NCBI RefSeq assembly: GCF_032854445.1 | Contig: NC_088295.1 | Coordinates: forward strand, 80,956,644-81,016,643 | DNA: 60,000 bases | Direction: 5' to 3' | Source: Liolophura sinensis | Lineage: Eukaryota > Mollusca > Polyplacophora > Chitonida > Chitonidae | In this document: positions 35,501 to 47,500 of the stretch, in pieces | Numbering within the stretch: the stretch's first letter is position 1 | How the letters are laid out: the number at the start of each line of letters is the position of its first letter | Made by a program: the position numbers and the translations under genes | Notes under the pieces: model-generated | Told to the model about the DNA's origin: nothing | What the model saw: only the letters and a program-made list of their open reading frames with translations | Databases searched by the model: none

Positions 35501-38500
35501 CTTTACATGGTGTCCTTTCAAACAAATCTTTTTTCTATCATTCCGCTGCACACATATTTTGATGAAACATGTGGATTTTTAATAAAATACAGATTGTTAC
35601 ACTGCTTTTCCAAAAACATGAACTGAATACAAACAAACCATAAAACTAGAAGAGATTCGAACCTTCTTCTGGTAATGAAGCATCATCCTCTGGTTCCACG
35701 TACAGGTTAGGTGTGGTGGTTGGGTGTGACTTCCTGTCCAGCTCTGTGTGGGTAACCCGCTCAGCTTCCGCGTGCGACACCCGCTCCACATCAGAATGAG
35801 AAGCACGGTCACTCTCAGGGATTGCTGCTCGCTCACTTCCATTGGATATTGATGGCTCTGATCTGGATGACCTTGAACTGAAATGACACAAACAATGGTG
35901 AAGTGAAAGATACAGCTAATGTACAAGGAAGAAATCAAAAGTATTGATAACCCCATGTGGTACTGTAATGTTTTCCCTGACCTAACACGAATGAAATATA
36001 ATTACTTATTTGACAGTTGATTTGGTGCTATAAAAATTTTATATGGTGGCAGTCCAGAGGAAACCGGAGTGCCTGAGATAACAAAAATGCCTCGGGCCAG
36101 GCGAGATACTGATGAACATTGCCCCATGTATGCAGGCTGCCACAGGTATTCACACCATGTCAGTGACAGAGACATATCAGTAAACCATCAGCATTACAGG
36201 CAGCAGGTGCTTGTTTTACAACAAACCTTCTATCACTCATACATGTACCTTCAGATTATACAAATAACATCTGACAATTGCACATATGTCAACTGTCGAT
36301 TAGGTCAAAAACATGTTATCACACCAGGAAAGTACTCTAAGGGAGTCCTCAAATGTCAAGCACTGAGAAACTGCAGGTGCATCACATGCTGTCTTCAATG
36401 GGTGGTGAGCAGCATCCTCAACTGACAAATACAATGTAACAATACCCACCCTAAAGAGTCTGTCTTGGAGACAGGCCGCATGGTGGCCACAAACACATGA
36501 GCAACGTTGTCTTTGGCCAGCTTGTCTGCCACTTCGCCTAGGGCACCATTGATCTGTAATTACACACCATATAATTAGTTTGTACATACATCATAAACAA
36601 TGCACTTCTGGAAGACTTTCAAATAAATGTAAACACACGTTTGGAACTTATGCTGGAAGATGAAACTGTAACTAACAGAACTTATTTAAACCAAAATTAT
36701 GAACTCATAGCATATTTATTAATATTAGCCTAAGAAAAATAATGCTTTAAGAATGTTTTCAGACTAACATTTCCAAGACAAAACAGAATAACTCTTCTCC
36801 TTCAGTGTAGTGCAGATTATGAGCCTGGTTGTTGACATTATTCACATCAATCTCTATTCAATAAACGCACTCATTGCTGAAAGATATACCTTGAATTTAC
36901 AGTCCAAACAGAGTTGTTGTGATAAGCAGAAGACTGAAACCTGTCCCATTAAATCTTGTCATAAAGCTCACAAGGAAATTACAAGTGAAGGAGAAGTTGT
37001 TTTTTGTGAACATACGGAAAATGACCCAAAGTTTTGCCCTGGGACTCGGAAAGTGCATCCCAGGATTCACTGCGTTGATCGTGGTGTTTACTGACTCAGC
37101 GCTGCGGGAGAGTATCTGGGGTGGTCAGGGGATTATATGGACAGTTCAAGAATGTAATGTACAAACTCGTGCTTCACTGAGCAGTTAGTCTATGCTCCTA
37201 CCACCAACAGTTCATGTTTTCCTCAGTTTTAATCATAATGATTTTAGTGCATGCACTTCGCAACAGGTTGATTGTTTTATTATTGTTATTTTGTGATAAA
37301 TGGGAATTTAGGAGAAAACTCTGTGGAGATTAAGTGTGACTACTTGCAAACTAGGCCTATGAGCAGATGAGATGAAGATGTCAAATTAGTCATACAGACT
37401 GGTTTCATCTACAAGTAGATACAAGCCACTTGTGACCACAGGATTCAAAATTTTCATGTCTACCCATCGATCACGTGATTTTTGTTAGCGAAAGGCAAAA
37501 CAATAATCTTACCTATCACTGGCAAGACATAAATCACGTCTGGGCAAAACTGTATACAGGAAATCATAAAACATTTTGTTTATAAAGCCACTGATGGTGC
37601 AGTGCGAACTCCTACTATGATAGTAATTTAAACAAATCCTATCTCCAGATATAACAGACTTGCACACAGTGTTACTGAAAAAAAGTAAATCATGGTAGTT
37701 TTCATAAACCTCGCATGGAGTATGTTTACTATGTTTAATGGGAGGTTCCCGATATAAAAATGCAGGAAAATGAACTTTTCTGTAATATGATGACAGTTCC
37801 GACTGTAAAGAAACAAAATGTGCGTGAAATACTAAATTAGAATTACGTGGATGCGGGAAGCTGATGACAGGAATTTCTCAGTGAAATTTGCTTTTAGCTG
37901 AAATAATCGTTGCATGATGAGGGCATCACAGCCGTTCACCAGATAACGGTGTGAGGCGACTTCCACGTAGGCCTAACCCGAATAATCAGTTCCTCTACGG
38001 TGGACATTGTGCATGTACATTCCTTGTTAGGCCTTAGGTGTTTGGGATTTAAAGGTTTGTAACAGACATCGCCTGTCTTAATACTTTCTTCTATTTCATT
38101 TGTGGGTATATTTAGAGATCTACATGTAGGCCTACTAATCGGGAGACCTGCACACCTCACTGTCAGTGACTTGACCCTATGTAGCAGGGGGTTAATTGCT
38201 CTTTTCTGTCATCTTGCCATCAACTCAGATCATGTGAAAGTAAACGAACATGCTAAACTTTAGGTCATTTACTATACATGTATTTAAATATTAAAAGGCT
38301 TTGTACAGACAGAGGCAGTTTATACAAAATGTTTTGGAACACATTTGTGTGCTGTTATACCTCTACATCACTAAGTCTTGTAATCCGACAACATCATCAC
38401 TCAGCAATGATTTGAGTATAGATTCACTACTGTCACTAAATGATACTGACAAATATTATCTATGACAAGTTTACGAGGAACCCTGGGTAGAACTGTCAGA

Positions 38501-41500
38501 AAAAGATAAAGTGAGCTAAACAAAAATATGCAGCCATTCAGAATACAGGTTTATGTACAAAGGTGTTGTGTGTTTTTTTTTTTGGTTTTTTTTTGCCATG
38601 GTAATTATGCCACTGATTAATACAGATTAGATAGTCATACCTTTCCAACGTTTTCATGAAAGATGTTTTCAGCTGAGAAGTAATTCTGGAAAGTTGAAGC
38701 ATAAAAGGATCCTCGGCTACAAAAGAACAAAGATCAATTAAATGTACATGCTTTTAAATGTAAATGTATTATATTACAGTATTTATAACCACTGCTAAGA
38801 TTTGCATGTCAAGGTAAAGTTCTTACAGACAACAATGTTACCATGAGCACATAAGTTTCTGTGGAATATGCTGTTGTATTGACAACACCGTAGAACCCTG
38901 AGACTTTAGGGGATGTCAGGTGGACATTGTTGGAAATGAATATGGTAAATTTCACCCAAAAGATGTGCATTAATGGAGAGAAATAAATGTCTTCATAATA
39001 TTACTTTAAAGATACCTTAGTTACAAAAGTTGTCAGAATCTGACAAAATGTGCAAATTTCAGGAATTATGGAATTGCTGTTACATGTATATATGAGGAAC
39101 TGCAGTAACATAGCCATCAAAGAACAACAGAGCAATTTATACGATCCTTGGAAATTGCCACATTTCCGTATAAAATGACAACATTCTTTGGTCTTCTCCT
39201 CAATTTGTTTTTCTTTCTCATTTCAAAATGTTCGGGACAGTGGAGGATCCACACTGCTGTTCCTCAATGTTCAGAACACAGCTGAGCTATGCTATGTCTA
39301 ATGTCATGTTTTGCACTCTTTTTCGTTTACTGGAGATTCAGTCTGTGAAATTGGTACAGACTAAAGAATGTTATACGTTTTATGTTCAATCTGTCCCTGG
39401 TTTGTTGTTACTGTGAAATCATGTCAAATGAAATGAATGGTTTACTTAGCAAAAATTGATGATTCTTTTTAGTGATTTGATAAAACATGAAGTGAGCAAG
39501 TGTAAGTGAAAACCATCTTGAATTCAAGAGTGCCTCATCCATTTGGCCTCTGTGCAAATCTCATGCTGCCAGAAAACACAAGGCACGCAACTAATCAGGA
39601 ATGTAAGGAGTTTATTTATGTCAGGTGTTCCATTACTCTATTGGAATGAATGTCATTGGCAGGAGAGTTGACTTTAAAATGTTTCATAAGTTGTGCTAAT
39701 GTGTATGTAATACGTGGGGTATAGCAATGAAGGGAGACAACTTACACTGGGAGATAAATTTTTCATCCCACAAGTCTCGCTTATATAATTTTATCCCAAC
39801 ACAAATAGGAAAACAATGTTTTAAATCAAAGGCTTCATACAACTGACAGATCTCTGTTATCAGAACTCTCACTGAAAGGAAGTGTCCTTAGCAGCATCCA
39901 AACCACAAATGTTGTACACCACACGTTCACACCTGTGGTTTTCCTGCCAGCTTTTCTAATAAGTTTATACAGGCCTCATCCTAACCTGTGCCCTAGCCTC
40001 ACCTGCCCTGTGACTTCACCTTACCTCTCATGGAGTCTGGGTAAATCATTGGACAGATCTTTGTTCAGGTCCTCGTAGATACGCTTGGCCTCATTTAACT
40101 CTTCCTTTGCCTGAAACAGAAAATGATATGTTAGAAAATTTTAGTGATTATTTCATAAATTGAACCTGGCATACTTGTAAGCTTTTATCACATCATGTCA
40201 CTTTACCGATAAATTGTTATCACCATGTCACAAGTTAACTATCATGTAGCACCATATTCTAAGTGTGTGTATGTTTTCAAACATCATCCACTGTTGATTT
40301 CATACAAATACAAATAAATGCCTGTTAGCAAGTAATGCCTGTTGCTCCCTGTTTTGTCCTCGGCAAAATTCTGTTTACACACAAGCTGTACATGTATTTA
40401 AAGTTAATTCCTCAGCCTTTTAGTAAACATAGACTTTCCAGAGAAATTATGCATCTTAGAAACAATACCGGACATGGCAACAAGCACAAAACATGGGTTG
40501 ACCAATCTTTGGCTTTACAAACATCTGTCCAGTCTAGACAAATCTATAGCCTCATAGTGTATCAAAGAACGAATGGTGCATGTATATTTATTTTATTTTG
40601 TTTGATTCTTGTTTAATGCCATGAATAACAAGACAGAAAGACTGAGCAAGTACAAAAATAATAAGTACATATATGTACACATACTTGTTCATTTGGAAAC
40701 TGATTCAACCTTCATACAGATTTCTTGTAGATTATATTTATATAATGTCAACAAAACTTGAAGTTTTAAATACATAAGATAACAGGCTGAAAAAGTTGAG
40801 AAAAACAGCACAGAATGATATGAACATTTGCAAACCTTAGCTATTTTAGCCTCGTCTTTTTTCTTTGTGTTCTGTAGGGCTTCCAGAGTGTGTCTGGCAC
40901 TGTCATAATCCACCAGTTTCCTGCCCCGTTTGGCAACTTTGGCCTGAATTAAAAGCAATAAAAATGACAAATCATAATCTGCAACGTTAAAGAGTATATT
41001 TCTATTAGGTCTGTTACAGTAGGTTTAATGTGGTTTCTCTAATACATGTCTGGGCATCGTTCAAAATATGTCATTAGGGAGGTTTCATTCTGTATGTATA
41101 CGTTTTTGAATATGATAACCATAATCATTTTTGAAACTGGTTTTGGTGGGAAATGAAGCACATACATGTAGTGGGCCATTTTAGTTTTTACTAAATTCTG
41201 CTTTCTGCTCATGTTTCAACCTGAAATTTGACTGGAGTTTTAGAAACCACAGCAAAAGTACAGGGATGGGATTATACGGTTTGGGAACCGGATGGTGGTA
41301 TGGAAGTGTGAAAACAGGGGAGGAAAGTTAAATACCTATTAGATCTCCTACCTGATTCTCTACCCTCATCAGGTATACCATACTGACCTAGACAGGCGGG
41401 AAGTGAGACAGGCAAGTACTATTGGATTGTCTACCTCATTCTTTACCTTCAGCAGGTACATGCTCATGTATATCATGCTAACCTTGAGCTGTGGGATATG

Positions 41501-44500
41501 GAACAGGTAAGTAGCTATTGGATTGTCTACCTGATTCTTTACCCTGATCAGGTATAATATACTCACCTTGACAGGTGGGAAATGGGACAGGTAAGAAGCT
41601 ATTGGATTGTCTACCTGATTCTTTACCCTCATCAGGTACAATGCACTCACCTTGAGAGGTAAGTACATGTAGCTAGTGGAATGTCTACCTGATTCTCTAC
41701 TCTTATCAGGTATATCACTCACCTTGAGAGGTGGGAAATGGGACAGGTAAGTAGCTATTGGATCATTCACCTGAGACTCCAATGTCATCAGGTAATTATT
41801 CCACAGTAATTCAATACTCTGAAAAAAAGGCAAAAGTTAATGAAGAAATTATTCAGTTTGGTGGCATATGTATATCTAAATTTCAATTCTTGAAATCTTG
41901 CATCAAAAGTGCACCTTTATTTTATCTATTGATTCTTTAGCATATATCCATGTTATCCTATATCCTTTATTATTTTATACTTTCAAACATTTCTGGTATT
42001 TCTGCATACGTGTCCTTGTTACGTCTATGCTCAACATATGACTTGTCTGCACAGGTATCAGACAGAAGACTACCACTGATTAGACAGAACTTATATACAG
42101 GTACTCACATTGACTGACTGTTTAAAATCAGATTCTTTTGTCCAGTCTGGTTCATATAGTTCCAAGAGAACATCACAAAAAGCTTTACTCGCCACTGCCA
42201 TTCCTAAGGAGAGAAGAACATGTATACATATATGCAGAAGCCGTCTCCTTCTTTTTTTCCAAAATAATGAATACCTGTGTCATTGTTACAATGTTATATT
42301 ACAACAGGTTATGGGTAATTTCTTTGAAGTTTCTTGCCTGATTTATTTATTTTATTTTATTTGACGTTTTTTTGCACTCTACTCAAGAATTTCACTTATA
42401 CAACGGCTGCCAGCATTATGGTGAGAGGAAACCGGGCGGAGCCCAAGGGAAACCCATGATCATCCACATGTTGCTGGCAGATCTTCCCATGTACGAGTTT
42501 GAGCTGGCTTTGAACTCACAATGACCACATTGGTGAGAGGCTCCTGCGTCACTGCGCCGTCCAGGTGTGCTAACCACCTCAGCCATGGTGGCCCCTCTTG
42601 TTTGATAGTTTATTTATTTGTTTCATTGTTGTTTAATGCCATACTCAAGACGTTTTCACTTATGCTTATGGCTGTCGATTTTGTGGATTGAGGGAACTGA
42701 AGTTCATGTCATAAACTAAGTTACTGAATGCTACTGAATGCTTATTATCACCTATTAGCCAAAAAAAATCTAGCAATTCTGTGGCCAAGGTCGGAATTGA
42801 ACTTACAAAACTAGTCCTTCTGACAGTAAGTCGGTTAGGTTCCAGGCCAAAAATCATACAAAAAGTCAAAAGGTTAAAACTTACCTTTAGCACACATTAT
42901 GTAATTCTTGAGCTCCTTCTGTAGTTTGGATACAGAACCCTGTGAAATAGGATTGATTAGCTTAATTGTAATAGTATTCTACCCTGAACCTGGAATCAGA
43001 TGCAGCCACTGTGCAACAGTGATGCTGGTACATGTACGTCTTCATGTGATTGAAAGATGCATTCTAGAACTGCACTAGGATGTAAGAAAAGAAGGTAAAA
43101 CGAACACTTTCACACAGGTTGAAACAACAGAAAGTGAATTAAATTATATACATTGTATATTTATTTATGGTTTAAACAGCTTATACCATAATTTCACTGA
43201 TTTCCCACGTGTGATAGAGACTACATAACATGGGCCATTGGTACAGTAAAACTGATGAGAGAAAGGGATGTTTCAGTTTTAATCACACTATACTGTTTAT
43301 TATATTGCCAATACTCAAGACCAAGCTGTCTTTGCCAAATGTGATTAGTTTGTATTAATCAATGTACAAAGTGACCAATGAACCTACCTACATGTACATG
43401 CAGTCAGCCTGGATGCATAATTCATGTACCCTATACCACATGTGTATGTCTATTATCATTAGCCCTACACTGCCCCACCTGTCATGTATTTAAACAGCCT
43501 GTTACACCTGTGTTAATACACATACCTGTTTAAATGTTCATCAGAATATACACACAGTGCACTATAATGTATTAGAGGCAGGTATATGCACTTTGAATAA
43601 TGTCACTTAATTCACACAGTGGTATTTACTCTTAGGTGAATAGACTGTCACTTTTAGACAGCTTCACATGTAACTGTGGGGCAAAAGCTTACATGGCACA
43701 TGCAAAGAGTAATTTCACATGCTTATTCAGAGTTTACTGACCAGGGTAGAGGATTCATCCAACCTGTAATACAGGCATTCCATGTTCATCTTACCTGTAA
43801 TTTGGCAAAGTTGGTGACATAATCATCAAAGTTGGTGTCTGTGGTCTTGTCTGCTTTTCCCAAGTTTTGTAACACCTGAAAAACACACACAAACTACAAG
43901 CTCAGAAAAAATAACAAATAAATAAATAACAAAGTTTTGCATTGTGTTGAATAAACATTGTTGTCAGTTGTTGTAAACATGACTTTGGATGCATGTAAAC
44001 ATAAGTTTTCATAAATGTACCAATGTTTGAATAGGACCTAAATACATGAAATAATAACCTGCATTCATATTACTATTGTGTGATTATATGTGATCACGCA
44101 TAGCTGAATACATGAAACTGTAACCTGAACAATATAACTACATGTATGGTCTATATACATGTCTACATGTAACCACATCCTGAATAACATAACCCTGATC
44201 TGAAACATGAATACCACGGTCTGAATACAAGTGATCCATAGTCTGAATATATGGAACAGTTACATCATCGCTGAAGGCATATACAGTAACAGTAGATCAT
44301 GGCCTGAATACATGATGATGTAACAGTAGTCATGGCCTGAATACATGTTACAGTAGATCAAGGCCTGAATACATGTAACAGTAGACCATGGCCTGAATGG
44401 CATGTAACAGTAGATCATGGCCTGAATACATGCAACAGTAGATCATGGCCTGAAAACATGTAACAGTACATCATGGCCTGAATACATGTAACAGTGCATC

Positions 44501-47500
44501 ATGGCCTGAATACATGTAACAGTAGATCATGACCTGATACATGTAACAGTAGATCAAGGCCTGGATACATGTAACAGTGGATCATGACCTGAATACATGT
44601 TGCAGTAGATCAAGGCCTGAATACATGTAACAGTAGATCATGACCTGAATACATGTTGCAGTAGATCAAGGCCTGAATACATGTAACAGTAGATCAAGGC
44701 CTGAATAATGTAACAGTAGATCATGGCCTGAATATATGTAACAGTAGATCATGGCCTGAATACATGTAACAGTAGATCATGCCTGAATAATGTACAGTAG
44801 ATCATGGCCTGAATACATGTAACAGTAGATCATGGCCTGAATATATATAACAGTAGATCATGGCCTGAATACATGTAACAGTAGATCATAGCCTGAATAT
44901 ATGTAACAGTACATGTATGTAACCATGACCTGAATAAATGTACATATAAGTAACCATGACCTGAAAAACATGTACTGTATTAAACCATAACCTGACTGCA
45001 TGTGAATGGTTAACAATGACCTGCATGAATAAAGTGAAAGAAAAACAGAGCCAGGTCACACACAAGCATGCTGAAAACCTATGACCAGAACCAGACATGC
45101 CAAATGGACAGGATCTGGAAAACAAACTTATCATATTTCACACATACATTGTAGACAGTGAGGTATACAACATATACATAAATTCCCATATCTGGTGAGA
45201 GGCAGGTTAATAAATGCACATGAACAAGGTACACAACGTATACATAAATTCCCATATCTGGTGAGAGGCAGGTTAATAAATGCACATGAACAAGGTATAC
45301 AACGTATACATAAATTCCCATATCTGGTGAGAGGCAGGTTTAATAAATGCACATGAACAAGGACGGGGAAATTTTACCCAACTGTTTTATCCTTGTAAAT
45401 AGACTACATGGGCTGCCTCAACTGCCAGTATCTACATGCCAAAACAGGCATTCTTATACCAGCTGCCAACCAATATGGACATTCCAGGGCAGTAATCACA
45501 AAGGTGATTCCCAAAATGACGTACAACACAAACTACCAAAGAACTAAGAAATCATTTTAAGTATGACGGGATCATGCAGAGCCAAACGTTCTCAATGATG
45601 CTAAAAAGATATGAGGTTATGTTTAGAGGCCCTAAATCAAGGCTCGATTTACATAATCTCCATTGGCCTGCAACTTTTTTCCAATCATAAAGTTTTAGCA
45701 GGCACAACAGCAATTTTTAAACACAGCCTGCCAATTTAGTAGTTCAATTAAATTAAACGTTGAGGTCTATTCTCAACAACTTTCTGATATTTGCCTGCCC
45801 CAACATTTAATCATTGAATTCCACAATGCAGTCGATCCATAATGAAGTGAAATTTTAAATTCAGGAGTGAACTTTTAAATTCAGGAGTGAACTTTTAAAT
45901 TCAGGAGTGAACTTCTAAAGCAGGAGAGAATAGGACCTTTATTATCACTTCTGCAAGCATAAATCTAACCAAGAAATGTCATTGCAATCCACAAGAACTT
46001 TTTCTTTCTGGGTCGTCGAAATAATTTTTTGCAGTAATGGCCAAAAGGGCCTAAAAAACATTTCGAAACCGCATGCCACAAAACTTGGAAATCAACCGAA
46101 CATCACCATGCAGTGCTAAATGATAAATTTTGCAATGGTTTCATCAGTCATCATGTATTAAAAATAGAAAGAACAATTTAACCAGTCAGTTGAACCAGAA
46201 AAGTCAACTCCAAAGGTTCCAGTCAAGGTCTGCGGCTAGCCAAGAAATCAACTGTACACTTTTAATATTAGGTCAGGTCTAGTTCACAGTCAAGAAGCTA
46301 TCCAGAGCCTTCCGCGGACTTATTCAGTGGAACGAAAACACTAGAAAACACTAACGTGTCATCGGCTAAAGATAAGTGAGTTACATTCGTCGACGGCTTT
46401 CTAGACACCTTTTATCCAATACCGTTATGTACACCAGTGGTAATTCCATAATATCTTCTTGTGAGCCCTACTTACAAATGTCAGACTGTCTTCAATAAAC
46501 ATGTGTAACTACTGTTTTCGCTCGCGCTGCATGCGCATATGTGGTTGACATTTAGGTGGTGAAAGAACGTTGTGATATACCTTTACATATTGTCAGATTC
46601 TCAACAGATGTCAACGTGATCGATGTACCAATTTAGGTCAATGGGGTACATGGCGGCGGCGAGTAACTCAAAGCAGACTTCAAGATTTTTCTGAGGAAAT
46701 ATCAAATAAAGCCAGTGTCAATGGCTGCAAAAGGTGGCTAAATGTCCCAGCTTGCAAATAGGCTATGTATTAAGTGGATGTGGATATGAAGTATTGCGTA
46801 TGCAGTGAGCTTTGTGGATGGGGTTGCTGAATACAATGTCATAATCAGGTGCACGTGTCATCCAGGCTAGGGTTGCCGCCATTGTTTATCGTCTGCACAT
46901 CTGTCTCGTTATCCATGTTTTCTGACCGTGGCCTCAGATTCAATTAGGACTTTGAAGAGAGAAAAGTTAACACTTTATCAGATTTTCTGCATATAACTGG
47001 TCCGAAATGGATTTAAATGTGTACTAGTCAGTGAAAGGATCCTTTTATCTTCAATCCAAACAAGAAGTCAACATTGGTTTCACTTTTAGAGAAGCACATA
47101 CCGCAATAGGAGCGCACATGTGCACACAAGCGAAGCGATATAATTTTGTTCTTAAGTAGCTTTCAGCACAGAGTAACATCTCTTTGTGGTTTGTAACGGC
47201 CGTGAACGGTGTTTCCTACATTTTCGGTGAATCATACATTTGTTGTATCTTTATCACTGCCATAAATTAGAAAGCAGAACTTATAGTTGTCCATACATTG
47301 ACATCTCATGTTTGGCCTGTGATTTTATTTGTTTATGTTGTTTTTTTTGTTTTTTTTTGGCAGGCCACTTTTTAAGTTGAATTACTATGGCAAATTTTGA
47401 GCCCGGTAAATGAATTTGTATCCTCTTGACAAGCATGGCCACCTACATGTGTACACTTAAATTAATCCATACATGTACATCTACTACGTACATTCAGGCT

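Noticed and set aside
36810-37188. Two overlapping plus-strand frames in Amph intron 8
   Set aside because: Two frames are open over the same GC-richer stretch and neither shows a family; an old transposon piece is as likely.
41369-41833. Single 154-codon minus-strand open frame as an independent gene
   Set aside because: Its first 32 sense codons after the acceptor are Amph exon 5 with a perfect donor; the rest are tandem copies that stay open because the spacings are multiples of three.
44283-44970. CRISPR-like array
   Set aside because: Units are contiguous 28-bp repeats without unique spacers, in an animal intron; this is a minisatellite.
45079-45352. Two minus-strand frames encoding a 22-residue repeat
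   Set aside because: They only mirror the 66-bp tandem repeat; two different frames are open equally, which speaks against coding.
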